Assembly: GCF_010548305.1 (NCBI RefSeq)
Contig: NZ_JAAGLV010000009.1
Location: 1-64,000, forward strand
Direction of reading: 5' to 3'
Origin: Streptomyces sp. SID13031
Lineage (GTDB): Bacteria; Actinomycetota; Actinomycetes; Propionibacteriales; Kribbellaceae
DNA: 64,000 nt
Shown: one piece after another, positions 1 through 14,608 of the stretch
How the letters are laid out: the number at the start of each line of letters is the position of its first letter
Position numbering within the stretch: position 1 is the stretch's first letter
Made by a program: the position numbers and the translations under genes
The notes under the pieces: generated by a model
Told to the model about the DNA's origin: nothing
The model's database searches: none
What the model saw: the letters and a program-made list of their open reading frames with translations, nothing else

Positions 1-85
1 CCCCCGAAGGGGCCTTACCGCTCGACTTGCATGTGTTAAGCACGCCGCCAGCGTTCGTCCTGAGCCAGGATCAAACTCTCCGTTG
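1..85 (-). rRNA. rrs: 16S ribosomal RNA, 5' end only
   Basis: Read on the minus strand, the first ~85 bases give the highly conserved start of bacterial 16S rRNA: the AGAGTTTGATCCTGGCTCAG universal primer site (complement of about 60-79), followed by GACGAACGCTGGCGGCGTGC and the helix leading into ACATGCAAGTCGA. The gene runs off the left edge of the window. The exact mature 5' end near 80-88 is set by homology only. Two promoters and a leader lie upstream, and tyrS is the next gene upstream on the same strand. Confidence 0.97.
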
Positions 86-384
86 AATTCTATATGCCAA
101 CCACCCGAAGATGGATAACAGACAAACGAAAAACGATCCATTGCAATCAGAGACAAATCAAACTGACTTGAATCCAGAAAAATTACAAAGGAATCCAACA
201 CGAATCAACGATGAACCAGACCTACCAACCTCGAAGAGGCAAGCAAGCCCACTCACACCGAGACCCATGAAGGGGGTTAATGCTAAATTTCGGCATTGAC
301 TTTCGGCACGCTGTTGAGTTCTCAAGAATCGGGCGCACACCGCGTCTTTGACCTCTCGGCCAGGACTCCGGGGCAACCTGCGCT
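86..384 (-). other. 16S rRNA leader (untranslated, processing and antitermination region)
   Basis: No gene is supported here; the region is more A-rich than the rest of the window and lies between the proximal rrn promoter and 16S. On the minus strand it contains TTGAGAACTCAACAGCGTG (about 307-325), the boxA-like block typical of actinobacterial rrn leaders, with a TTGAG/CTCAA dyad at 314-325. A short stem AATGC/GCATT lies at 279-297. The role in antitermination and RNase III processing is inferred from related rrn leaders. Confidence 0.7.
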
Positions 385-413
385 ACCTTACCGGACCAGA
401 TCCACCGGGTCAA
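385..413 (-). promoter_or_regulatory. rrn promoter, proximal (sigma-70-type)
   Basis: On the minus strand TTGACC (complement of 408-413) is followed after exactly 17 bases by TAAGGT (complement of 385-390). This is a near-consensus housekeeping promoter about 300 bp upstream of 16S. Seen directly; function inferred from match and position. Confidence 0.7.
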
Positions 414-548
414 GCCCGAGTTTTTCCGATCCGCGCCCCGCGCCTGAGCTACCGACCCGAGTCAGACGACGCGGTGCGGCTCAGCTAGCTTTGGGGGGTT
501 CGGAGCGACCGGCCGCTTTCGCGTCCCGCACTCGCTCCAACAAGAAGA

Positions 549-578
549 ACATTACGTGGCTTCGAGGTAGCCGGTCAA
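549..578 (-). promoter_or_regulatory. rrn promoter, distal (sigma-70-type)
   Basis: On the minus strand TTGACC (complement of 573-578) and TAATGT (complement of 549-554) are separated by 18 bases. With the proximal element it gives a tandem rrn promoter pair between tyrS and 16S, a common arrangement in actinobacteria. Confidence 0.55.
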
Positions 579-644
579 ATCGGTATCCGGTGGGGCGAAT
601 CACAGGGCCGTAATTTGCCCCGGGCATCGACCTCGTGGGATACG

Positions 645-1949
645 TCAGTCCGCGGCCGGCGAGGCCAGAACCCCTGCGAACGAACGCTTCCCGCGCCTCA
701 GGACCAGCACGCCACCCGGCAGCAGGTCCTCGCCACCCGGGACGTACTCAGGGTCGCTCACCTTCTCGTTGTTCAGGTACGCGCCACCTTCGGCGATCGT
801 CCGGCGCGCGGCCGACTTGCTGGCCACCAGCTCCGAGAGCACCAGCAGGTCGGTGATGGTCGGCATCTGCTCGTCCGGCTTGAGCTCGTAGTGCGGCGCC
901 TCCCGCAACGCGGCCACCAGAGTCCCGCCCTGCAGAGCCTTCAGCTCCGACTGGCCGAACAGCGCCTTCGCCGCCAGCTTCACCTGCTCGGTCTCCTCAG
1001 CGCCGTGCACCAGCGTCGTGACGTCCTCCGCGAGCAGCCGTTGCGCCTCACGGGCGTGTGGGCGCTCAGTGGTCGCTTCCTCGAGCGCAGCGATCTCCTC
1101 AGCCGTGCGGAACGTGTAGAACCGCACCAGCTGCATCACATCGCGGTCATCGGTGTTGAACCAGAACTGGTAGAACGCGTACGGCGAGGTCAGCTCCCGA
1201 TCCAGCCACACGGTCCCCGACTCGGTCTTGCCGAACTTGGTCCCGTCCGCCTTGGTCACCAGTGGCGTAGCCAGCGCGTGCGCCTTGCCCGAGTCCGACC
1301 GCCGGATCAGCTCGACCCCAGCCGTCAGGTTCCCCCACTGGTCGCTTCCACCGGTCTGCAAGGTGCACCCGTGGCGCCGGTACAGCTCCAGGTAGTCCAG
1401 CGACTGCAGCAGTACGTAGCTGAACTCCGTGTAGCTGATCCCCTGCTCCAGCCGGGCCTTCACCACTTCCCGGCCGAGCATCCGGTTCACCGGGAAGTGC
1501 TTGCCGATGTCCCGGAGGAAGTCGAGCGTGTTGAGGTCCTTGGTCCAGTCGTAGTTGTTGACCATCCGCGCCGGGTTCGGCAGCGACTGGTCGAAGTCGA
1601 CGAACCGCTCCACCTGGCCGCGGACCTTCTCCACCCACTGCTCGACGAGGTCCTTCGGGTTCAGCACCCGCTCGGACGACTCCTTGGGGTCACCGATCAG
1701 CCCGGTGGCACCGCCGACCAGCCCGATCGGATTGTGGCCGGCCAGCTGGAGCCGCCGCAGCGTCAGCAGCTGCAACAGGTTGCCCATGTGCAGGCTCGGT
1801 GCGGTCGGGTCGAACCCGACGTACGAAGTGATCGGTCCGGCGGCCATCGACGCTCGGAGCGCGTCCAGGTCGGTGGAGTGCGCGATCAGGCCGCGGCTCT
1901 CCAGGTCGTCGAGCACCTGGGTGCGGCTTGCGGTCCCGCTGTCGGTCAC
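645..1949 (-). CDS. tyrS: tyrosyl-tRNA synthetase
   Basis: Cytosolic class Ic aminoacyl-tRNA synthetase that charges tRNA-Tyr with tyrosine using ATP. The 434-residue length is normal. The HIGH-type motif is HMGN at residues 54-57 in PTAPSLHMGN, the KMSKS-type loop is KFGKT at 238-242, and the tyrosine pocket contains GGSDQWGN near 200-207. The last ~80 residues form an S4-type tRNA-binding domain. The ATG at 1949 gives the expected N terminus. It is 70 bp downstream of the App1-like gene and immediately upstream of the rrn promoters on the same strand. Confidence 0.97.
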   Translation of the reverse strand: MTDSGTASRTQVLDDLESRGLIAHSTDLDALRASMAAGPITSYVGFDPTAPSLHMGNLLQLLTLRRLQLAGHNPIGLVGGATGLIGDPKESSERVLNPKDLVEQWVEKVRGQVERFVDFDQSLPNPARMVNNYDWTKDLNTLDFLRDIGKHFPVNRMLGREVVKARLEQGISYTEFSYVLLQSLDYLELYRRHGCTLQTGGSDQWGNLTAGVELIRRSDSGKAHALATPLVTKADGTKFGKTESGTVWLDRELTSPYAFYQFWFNTDDRDVMQLVRFYTFRTAEEIAALEEATTERPHAREAQRLLAEDVTTLVHGAEETEQVKLAAKALFGQSELKALQGGTLVAALREAPHYELKPDEQMPTITDLLVLSELVASKSAARRTIAEGGAYLNNEKVSDPEYVPGGEDLLPGGVLVLRRGKRSFAGVLASPAAD

Positions 1950-2019
1950 TTGGTCTCTCCTCGAGTCACGTCAGATCAAGACAAGTGTCCTGTACCAGCT
2001 CCGGCCGGCAGGCGCCGGG

Positions 2020-3057
2020 TCAACCTGCGTCGGGCCGCGACAGTACTGCGCGCAGCTGCGCGACCAGAGCATGTCCATCGGGCCCGTGCACCGTTGCGGC
2101 CGTCGGGCGATGGGGATCGTGAGCACCCGGGTCCGGGTTGGGCACCGGCAGACCGTGGGACAGCACCTGCTCGGCGGGAGTCAGCTGGCGGATTCCGATC
2201 GCCCGCACGTGCTCCGGGTGCGTCTGGGCGAAATCGCCGTACAACTGGGGATCGTGCTGGCCGTCGTCGCCCACCAGCACCCACTTGACGTTCGGGAACT
2301 CGACAGCCAGGCGACGCAGCGCAGTGCGCTTGTGCTCCTGCCCGCTGCGGAACCAGCCGGTGTTGGTCGGCCCCCAGTCCGTCATCAGCAGCGGCCCAGC
2401 CGGGTAGCCGTGCCGGTCGAGGAATCTGGTCAACGTCGGCGCCGTGTTCCAGGCACCGGTCGACAGGTAGAACATGGGCGCGCCCGGGTGGTCGGCCAGC
2501 AGCTCGGCATACATCTCGGCCATGCCGGGCACCACTCTGCGCGCCTGCTCCTCGCGGAGGAAGGTGTTCCAGGCCGCGATCAGTGGTCGCGGCAGCATCG
2601 TCAGCATCACCGTGTCGTCGATGTCGCTGACCAGACCGAAGGCGGCATCCGGGTCGGGCACATACACCTGCCCGCGCGCCTGCCGCTCGCCGTGCACGCC
2701 GAGGCCGATCTCATGCCAGCCAGGAGGCAGCGCCACCGGCACTGTGAGGTCTACGAAGCCACCGCGATCGGTGGTCGCCTCGAAGGTCTGACCGGACACA
2801 GTGACGGACACCTGTACTCCGGTCGCCGGCGCGGTGACGAATACCCGCCAGCCGCGCACCACCTGGTCTTCGTCGTACCGGGGCTGGTTGCGCGGGTCGC
2901 GGCTGAGCACGACGCGAGCCAGCACCCGGGTGAACTCCTGGGTGCCGTAGCCGACGTGCGGGATGATCCGTTCCCGCCAGCCGCGGCGGCGCAGGATGAC
3001 CCCGACCCCGACGTTGAACCAGTCCTCCAGCCGGGAGGAGTAGTGCGGACGGGCCAT
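2020..3057 (-). CDS. App1-family (DUF2183) phosphatase-domain protein
   Basis: 345-residue protein. The C-terminal half is an App1-type HAD-like catalytic domain: DIDDT at residues 145-149 supplies the two aspartates used by HAD phosphatases, and a later GDDGQHDP block carries the distal acidic residues. Yeast App1 is a phosphatidate phosphatase; the bacterial substrate is unknown. Residues ~65-135 look like a beta-sandwich domain (GWRVFVTAP, TTDRGGFVDLTV). No signal peptide or membrane segment is evident. It is divergent from the LLM oxidoreductase gene 75 bp away. Family assignment is firm, substrate is not. Confidence 0.85.
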   Translation of the reverse strand: MARPHYSSRLEDWFNVGVGVILRRRGWRERIIPHVGYGTQEFTRVLARVVLSRDPRNQPRYDEDQVVRGWRVFVTAPATGVQVSVTVSGQTFEATTDRGGFVDLTVPVALPPGWHEIGLGVHGERQARGQVYVPDPDAAFGLVSDIDDTVMLTMLPRPLIAAWNTFLREEQARRVVPGMAEMYAELLADHPGAPMFYLSTGAWNTAPTLTRFLDRHGYPAGPLLMTDWGPTNTGWFRSGQEHKRTALRRLAVEFPNVKWVLVGDDGQHDPQLYGDFAQTHPEHVRAIGIRQLTPAEQVLSHGLPVPNPDPGAHDPHRPTAATVHGPDGHALVAQLRAVLSRPDAG

Positions 3058-3132
3058 GTCCGAAACCTACCCGCCGACGGGGCCTGTACTCGCACCGGGA
3101 GGACTGTCCCCGGCGACCTTTACAGTCTCGAT

Positions 3133-4092
3133 ATGACTCAGACCGCCGCTGCTCTCGGAATGTGCTTCCCACGGACCTTCCCGGCTGCCCTGGTGACAGA
3201 GGTCGCCCGTCGTCTCGACGCCGGCGGCGCGGACGAGCTGTGGCTGATCGAGGACTGCTTCTACACCGCCGGCCCCTCCCTGGTCGCGGCCGCGCTGACA
3301 GCGACCGAGCGGCTCACCTGTGGGCTCGGCATCGTCCCGGCAGTAGCCCGTACTGCGGCCGTCACCGCGATGGAATTCGCCACTCTCGACGCGCTGGCGC
3401 CCGGGCGGTTCCTGCCGGGTATCGGGCACGGCGTGCAGGAGTGGATGGGCCAGATGGGCGTGCGGCCCAAGTCGCCGCTGACCGCGCTCGACGAGGTGAC
3501 GACAGCGGTGACCCGGTTGCTGGCCGGCGAGAAGGTGACGATGCAGGGCCAATACGTCGTACTGGAGGACGTGCAGCTGGATGCGCCGCCAGCCCAGGCG
3601 CCACCGATCCTGCTCGGCGTCCGCGGGCCGAAGTCGCTGGCACTGGCCGGGCGCGTCGCGGGTGGCATCGTGCTCGCGGAGCCCGCCAGTCCGTCGTACG
3701 TGCGAGCCGCTGTCGAGGCGGCCGGCTCGCCGGAGGGCTTCGTGGTCGCCGCCTTCAGCGCCTTCTGCGTGCGCAGCGACCGCAAGACGGCGTACGAGTG
3801 GACAGCGCCCTGGCTTGCCGGGCTGATCGCGGAGAAGAACCCGGCACTCCCCGCGTTGCCTTTCTACGACGACCTCACCAAGCTGTTCGACGAGAAGGGC
3901 ATCGACGGCCTCGTCTCGATGCCGCAGGACTGGTGGGCCGAGCTAGGCCCGATCGGCACCCTCGACGATGCCGCGGCCCACATCGACGCGCTGGAAGCCG
4001 CCGGGGTCCACCACATCGGCCTGTTCCCGGACCCCGAGGTCGAGCACGGCCTGCCCCAACTCGAGTACGTCCTCGAGCTCGCCAACCGCTAG
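3133..4092 (+). CDS. LLM-class (F420-dependent type) oxidoreductase
   Basis: 319-residue TIM-barrel protein of the luciferase-like monooxygenase superfamily, whose actinobacterial members usually use coenzyme F420. Typical blocks include MGLG-like GLGIVPAVARTAAVTAMEF, LAPGRFLPGIGHGV and PILLGVRGPKSLALAGRVAGG. The ATG at 3133 is chosen because the conserved N terminus starts there; the open frame extends far upstream only as a shadow of App1 and tyrS. No Shine-Dalgarno is visible, so the mRNA may be leaderless. Cofactor and substrate are inferred from the family only. Confidence 0.88.
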   Translation: MTQTAAALGMCFPRTFPAALVTEVARRLDAGGADELWLIEDCFYTAGPSLVAAALTATERLTCGLGIVPAVARTAAVTAMEFATLDALAPGRFLPGIGHGVQEWMGQMGVRPKSPLTALDEVTTAVTRLLAGEKVTMQGQYVVLEDVQLDAPPAQAPPILLGVRGPKSLALAGRVAGGIVLAEPASPSYVRAAVEAAGSPEGFVVAAFSAFCVRSDRKTAYEWTAPWLAGLIAEKNPALPALPFYDDLTKLFDEKGIDGLVSMPQDWWAELGPIGTLDDAAAHIDALEAAGVHHIGLFPDPEVEHGLPQLEYVLELANR

Positions 4093-4130
4093 GGCGTGTC
4101 TCCCAATCCCCTGCAGTCGCGAGCGGTGCC

Positions 4131-4754
4131 CTAGCCCCGCTTCTTCGGGGCGTGTGGTTTGTAGGGCGAGACGGTGGGGTCGCCCGGGATCCAGAAGCGC
4201 CAGGGCCAGTCGGGGGCCTCGCGAAGACCGACCCGAGGTCCGGTGGCCGGTTCGCCGTCGAAGCCGTCGCCCGGCAGAAGTTGAACAGCCGACCTGCGGT
4301 CCAGAAGGTCGACGCCGTTGGCCTCGCGCTCGATGCCGAGGGCGACGCAGAGGCGAGCCGGCCCGCGGGCGAGGTCACGATCGGGATGCGCCTTGGCCGG
4401 GAGAGAGCCCCAGCGACGCTCGCGAGCCAGGTCGAGGCCCTCGATCACCTCGCCGGCGCGGAAAAGGACGGCGGAGGGCTGGCCCGCGGGGCCGGCGCTC
4501 ACGTTCATGCAGAAGTGCATGCCGTAGGTGAAGTAGACGTACAGATGCCCGGCGGGGCCGAACATCACCGCGTTGCGCGGCGTCTCACCCCGATACGAGT
4601 GCGAGCCGGGGTCGTTCGGCCCGTCGTACGCCTCGACCTCGGTCACCCGGACCGCCACCGGGCCGGCCTGCGTCGTCCTGCGCAGCACCATGCCGAGCAA
4701 CTTCGGCGCTACTTCCAGGACAGGCGAGGCCAGGAGTGTACGTCGTACGGGCAT
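4131..4754 (-). CDS. mpg: DNA-3-methyladenine glycosylase (AAG/Mpg family)
   Basis: 207-residue base-excision repair enzyme that removes alkylated purines. Motifs of the AAG fold are visible: VTEVEAYDGPNDPGSHSYRG (the glutamate of the VEAY block activates the water), the YVYFTYGMHFCMNV segment, and GPARLCVALGI near residue 133. Length is standard. It is convergent with the LLM gene (38-bp gap without an obvious hairpin) and is followed on the other side by a divergent membrane protein. In many actinobacteria this gene sits near argH and tyrS, as here. Confidence 0.93.
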   Translation of the reverse strand: MPVRRTLLASPVLEVAPKLLGMVLRRTTQAGPVAVRVTEVEAYDGPNDPGSHSYRGETPRNAVMFGPAGHLYVYFTYGMHFCMNVSAGPAGQPSAVLFRAGEVIEGLDLARERRWGSLPAKAHPDRDLARGPARLCVALGIEREANGVDLLDRRSAVQLLPGDGFDGEPATGPRVGLREAPDWPWRFWIPGDPTVSPYKPHAPKKRG

Positions 4755-4900
4755 GCGGCGAACTCTATTGCGGTCAGCGACTGAGGTCCTACCACAAAGT
4801 GACCAAAGACCCTGGCCGGGCTGCTGGGGACCGATGAGGATCAGCGAGCTGGGGCCATTCGGTCCGAGCGGACTGAATCAAACTCACGGGGGCTCCTCAG

Positions 4901-5521
4901 ATGGCACATCCGCCGCAACCACCACAGCTGGCTCAGCCGCCGTTCAACCCGCCGCAGGAGCCACCGAAGAAGAAGCACACCGCCCGCACCGTGCTGATCG
5001 TGATCGGGTCCGTGTTCGTCGTGCTGATCGGGATCAGTGTCGCCTCGAGCGGCGGCGACAACGCCAGCCCTGGGACCAACAATCCGGCCACCGCACCGGG
5101 CCCGGCTGCCACAAAGGCCGCCGCGCCGAAAGCCACCGCACCGCAACCCACCACGTCGGCCAAGGCCTCGGTCGCGCCGCCGGCGTCGACGGTCGCCTGC
5201 GCCGACCAGGACGACCGGTCGGCGCCGTGCACCGTGACGGTCGGTGGAGCGTTCGCGCTCGGCAAGCATCAGGTCCTGGCCGGGTGGAAGATCAGCGACT
5301 CCGGATTCGGCCTGACGATCACGGGTAAGGCGAAGAACGTCAGTGACGACGCCTCCGCGATGGTCGTCACGGTGAAGTTCCTGCGCGGTGACGAGGTGAT
5401 GGCGAACGTCATGTGCACCACCGGCGAGCTCGCCGCGGGGCAGATCGAGACGATGAGCTGCCTGCCGGACGGTACCTACACCAAGAAGTTCGACAAGGTG
5501 ACGGCCGAGGCCGCCTTCTAG
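4901..5521 (+). CDS. membrane-anchored protein with FxLyD-like extracellular domain
   Basis: 206 residues. A proline/lysine-rich cytoplasmic stretch (~1-28) is followed by one transmembrane helix (about 30-50, VLIVIGSVFVVLIGISVA), then an Ala/Pro/Thr/Lys-rich linker (~55-95) and a C-terminal domain with two cysteine pairs (VACADQDDRSAPC and MCTTGEL...MSC). The SGFGLTITGKAKNVSDDASAMVVTV pattern resembles FxLyD-type beta domains found in actinobacterial surface proteins. Function unknown. It is convergent with argH across a strong hairpin. Confidence 0.7.
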   Translation: MAHPPQPPQLAQPPFNPPQEPPKKKHTARTVLIVIGSVFVVLIGISVASSGGDNASPGTNNPATAPGPAATKAAAPKATAPQPTTSAKASVAPPASTVACADQDDRSAPCTVTVGGAFALGKHQVLAGWKISDSGFGLTITGKAKNVSDDASAMVVTVKFLRGDEVMANVMCTTGELAAGQIETMSCLPDGTYTKKFDKVTAEAAF

Positions 5522-5532
5522 CTTGCGTGCCT

Positions 5533-5567
5533 GCAGTGGCGCCCGTGGAGAGGTCGGGCACCACTGC
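5533..5567. terminator. bidirectional terminator-like hairpin
   Basis: GCAGTGGCGCCCG (5533-5545) pairs with CGGGCACCACTGC (5555-5567), 12 of 13 bases, with a 9-base loop. It fills the gap between the convergent membrane-protein and argH genes. No T tract, as is common for actinobacterial terminators. Confidence 0.65.
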
Positions 5568-5578
5568 GGCGCACGGGA

Positions 5579-7006
<1,428 letters not shown>

Positions 7007-7034
7007 TCAAAAGCAGAAGTACACAACAGCGTCA

Positions 7035-9671
<2,637 letters not shown>

Positions 9672-9675
<4 letters not shown>

Positions 9676-10579
9676 GACGGGATCACCTGGGTTCCACTTC
9701 CGGCGTCGGTGAAGATCTCGAGCAACAGCGAGTGCGGCACCCGGCCGTCGATGACCGTCGCCCGGGAGACGCCGGACTGGACCGCGCGCAGGCAGGCCTC
9801 CATCTTCGGCACCATCCCGGACGCCAGCGACGGCAGCAGCTCGGCCAGCTCGGCGGCGTCGATCTGGGTGATGATCTCCTCGCTCTCCGGCCAGTTCCGG
9901 TAGAGACCGGCGACATCGGTCAGTACGACGAGCTTCGAGGCGCCGAGTGCGACCGCGAGCGCGGACGCGGCGGTGTCGGCGTTCACGTTGTGCGCCTGGC
10001 CGTCCTCGTCCGGCGCGATCGTGGAGACGACCGGGATCCGGCCGGCGTCGATCAGGTCGATCACAGCCTCCGGGCGAACGTCGACGACGTCACCGACCAG
10101 GCCGATGTCGACCGACTCACCGTCGATGATCGCGCCCCGCCGCTCGGCGGTGAACAGGCCCGCGTCCTCGCCGGACATGCCGACGGCGAACGGGCCGTGC
10201 GCGTTGAGCAGACCCACGAGTTCACGGCCGACCTTGCCCACCAGGACCATGCCGACCACGTCCATCGCCTCGGGCGTCGTCACCCGCAGCCCGCCGCGGA
10301 ACTCGCTGTCGATGCCGAGCCGCTGCAGCATGTCGCTGATCTGCGGTCCGCCACCGTGCACGACGACCACCCGGACGCCACAGTGCCGCAGGAACACGAT
10401 GTCGGAGGCGAACGCCTGCTTCAGCTCGTCGTCGACCATCGCGTTACCGCCGTACTTGACGACGATCGTCTTGCCGTGGAACTCCTTCAGCCAGGGCAGC
10501 GCCTCGGTCAACACGGCGGCCTTCTCGACCGCATTCGCGTGCGTGTTCACGGTGACCGCCGGTTTCGGCGCGGTCGTCG

Positions 10580-10583
<4 letters not shown>
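9672..10583 (-). CDS. argB: acetylglutamate kinase
   Basis: Phosphorylates N-acetylglutamate, usually the arginine-inhibited step. From the ATG at 10583 the protein has 303 residues. VVKYGGNAM is the N-terminal glycine-rich/lysine motif, [14 protein letters not shown] the substrate loop, and [12 protein letters not shown] the nucleotide region. The reading frame is open further upstream only as a shadow of argJ; the 10583 ATG overlaps the argJ stop by 4 bases. The N-terminal ~25 residues before [12 protein letters not shown] could form the mobile helix that mediates arginine inhibition, which is inference. Confidence 0.96.
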
Positions 10584-12852
<2,269 letters not shown>

Positions 12853-12908
12853 TCAAGCTCCGTAGAACCACTCAAGCGCAGACCCGGCCGAATGGCCAGG
12901 ATCAACGT

Positions 12909-13217
12909 ATGAGCTATCGGGTTTTCTTCGGCTGGGTCGGTCTGGAGCTGGCCGGCTATGTACTCGCGGTGGTGTTCGCCTCCGATGAACCCAACTCGGG
13001 ATGTACTGGCCTGTGCTTCAGCGACCAGGGGCTGCTGGTGCTGTTCGCGATGACGTTCGGGGTCTTCGTCCTAGGAGGCCAGGTGCTCGTCGGATTGTTG
13101 CTGACCAAGTCGTTCGACCGCAGCCGCCGGAGCCCCTTCGTCACCGGCAGCACCGCCTTCTTCATCACCTTCATCGTGGTCGCACTGGTCCTCACCTTCC
13201 TGGCGGTGGCGCACTGA
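12909..13217 (+). CDS. small integral membrane protein, paralogue of the next gene
   Basis: 102 residues with about three hydrophobic helices (roughly 5-25, 42-66, 79-101). Between helices 1 and 2 is a short loop CTGLCFSDQG. The next gene has the matching loop CADTCWSDQD at the same position relative to its helices, so the two are paralogues, probably forming a pair. I do not recognise the family. It begins 95 bp from the divergent argC and its stop overlaps the next start (TGATG). Confidence 0.7.
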   Translation: MSYRVFFGWVGLELAGYVLAVVFASDEPNSGCTGLCFSDQGLLVLFAMTFGVFVLGGQVLVGLLLTKSFDRSRRSPFVTGSTAFFITFIVVALVLTFLAVAH

Positions 13218-13588
13218 TGACCGAGGCGAATCCCGGCCGGATACGGCGCAGTGTGCGGGCATTGCTGACACTGCGCAGTATGCGGGCATTGCTCGCATGC
13301 GTGCTGGTAGAAGCCGAGGTGTACTTCGTCGTGCTGCTGACGCGGTCGGGTCAGGACCCATCCGGGTGCGCCGACACCTGCTGGAGCGACCAGGACATCG
13401 CGGCCGTCTGGGGACTCGGGGTCGTCGCGCCGCTGGCGGTCGGCCAACTCGTCTTCGGTGGAATCGCCGTTGCCCTGGCGGCCCGCAAGGGCGACCGGGG
13501 CATACCCACCGGTCTGTTCGCCTGGTTCGGCGCCACCGCGCTGACGGCAGCGCTCCTTTTCGGCACCTGGTTCCTGCAAACGACGTGA
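13217..13588 (+). CDS. small integral membrane protein, paralogue of the preceding gene
   Basis: 123 residues. An Arg-rich N terminus (~1-22) is followed by about three hydrophobic segments (23-42, 65-88, 98-120). The loop CADTCWSDQDIAAVWGLG parallels CTGLCFSDQGLLVLFAM of the upstream gene. The ATG at 13217 overlaps the preceding stop; an open frame further upstream is a shadow. Function unknown; the paired CxxxC-type loops could be a disulphide or metal site on the outer face, which is speculation. Confidence 0.7.
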   Translation: MTEANPGRIRRSVRALLTLRSMRALLACVLVEAEVYFVVLLTRSGQDPSGCADTCWSDQDIAAVWGLGVVAPLAVGQLVFGGIAVALAARKGDRGIPTGLFAWFGATALTAALLFGTWFLQTT

Positions 13589-13684
13589 CCGGCATCACGT
13601 CACAACCAGTCTGCCGCCGCGTGTCCGGAGGGGTGACACGACCCGGGGGGGTCGGGCGGGAGATGTCTCGACAATGGAGGCAGG

Positions 13685-14608
13685 ATGGTCGACGTGACGT
13701 CCGATGAGGAACTGGCAGTCGAGTTCGATGAACATCGGAGGGTGCTCGTCGGGGCGGCGTACCGGGTGGTGGGGAGTGTTGTCGACGCGGAGGACGTCGT
13801 ACAGGAGACGTGGTTGCGGTGGGCGGCTGCGGATCGGGATGAGGTGCGTGACGTCCGGGCGTACCTGATCCGGATCACGACCCGGCTCGCGCTCAATCGG
13901 CTCCGTGCGCAGAAGGCGCAGCGGGAGCAGTACGTCGGGCCATGGCTGCCGGAGCCGCTCGGCTCCACGCACGACCTTGGCAAAGACGACCCGGCCGTGG
14001 TGGCCGAGGTCGCCGACTCGGTGTCGATGGCGATGCTCGTCGTACTGGAGACGCTGTCGCCGCTGGAGCGGGCAACCTTCGTACTGCGGGAGGTGTTCGA
14101 CCTGCCGTTCGGGGAGATCGCCGACACGCTTGGCCGGTCGGAGCCCGCGGTACGGCAACTCGCTCATCGGGCCCGCGAGCACGTGCACGCGCGGCAGCCG
14201 AGGCACCAGGTCGACAAGGCGCGGCACACCGAGGTGACCAGCCAGTTCCTCACGGCGGCGTGGTCGGGCGACTTCGACCAGATGGTCTCGCTGCTCGCGC
14301 CGGACGTCGAGCTGGTCAGCGACGGTGGCGGTAAGAAGAAGGCCGCGCTCCGGCCGCTGCTGGGCCAGGTCAAGATCGCCCGCTGGCTGCTCGCGCTGGT
14401 CGCGCCCGGCCAGCACGCCTACAACTTCGAGGTCCGCCTGACCGACCTCAACGGCGACCAGGGCTTCGTCTTCTACGACGGCGAAACCCCCGACAGCGCA
14501 TGCTTCCTGGAACTCGACGAAGCCGGCCGGATCAGCCAGATCTACATCATCCGCAACCCCGACAAGCTCACCACCATCCCCCGCCTCAGCGAGCTGCCTG
14601 AGCCTTAG
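13685..14608 (+). CDS. ECF41-type RNA polymerase sigma factor with SnoaL-like C-terminal domain
   Basis: 307 residues. Residues ~10-75 form sigma region 2 (AEDVVQETWLRW, AYLIRITTRLALNRL), a WLPEP motif lies in the 2-4 linker, and region 4 (LSPLERATFVLREVF...GEIADTLGRSEPAVRQL) follows. The C-terminal ~115 residues are a SnoaL-like domain with the SDGGGKK motif (DGGG[RK]), which identifies the ECF41 group, where the extension regulates activity in place of an anti-sigma factor. The usual COE partner (carboxymuconolactone decarboxylase, oxidoreductase or epimerase) is absent next to it. The gene is convergent with, and overlaps by 4 bases, the phosphotransferase remnant. Confidence 0.9.
   Translation: MVDVTSDEELAVEFDEHRRVLVGAAYRVVGSVVDAEDVVQETWLRWAAADRDEVRDVRAYLIRITTRLALNRLRAQKAQREQYVGPWLPEPLGSTHDLGKDDPAVVAEVADSVSMAMLVVLETLSPLERATFVLREVFDLPFGEIADTLGRSEPAVRQLAHRAREHVHARQPRHQVDKARHTEVTSQFLTAAWSGDFDQMVSLLAPDVELVSDGGGKKKAALRPLLGQVKIARWLLALVAPGQHAYNFEVRLTDLNGDQGFVFYDGETPDSACFLELDEAGRISQIYIIRNPDKLTTIPRLSELPEP

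Noticed and set aside
111-613. Small frames in the rrn leader (62-105 aa)
   Set aside because: They lie over the rRNA leader and both rrn promoters and show no protein-like features.
615-2288. 557-aa plus-strand open frame opposite tyrS
   Set aside because: It is antisense to tyrS with Arg/Gln-rich, low-complexity composition typical of the shadow frame in high-GC DNA; tyrS has all family motifs.
3162-4784. 540-aa plus-strand frame overlapping the LLM and Mpg genes
   Set aside because: Spans two real convergent genes in shadow frames; strong Arg bias and no recognisable motif.
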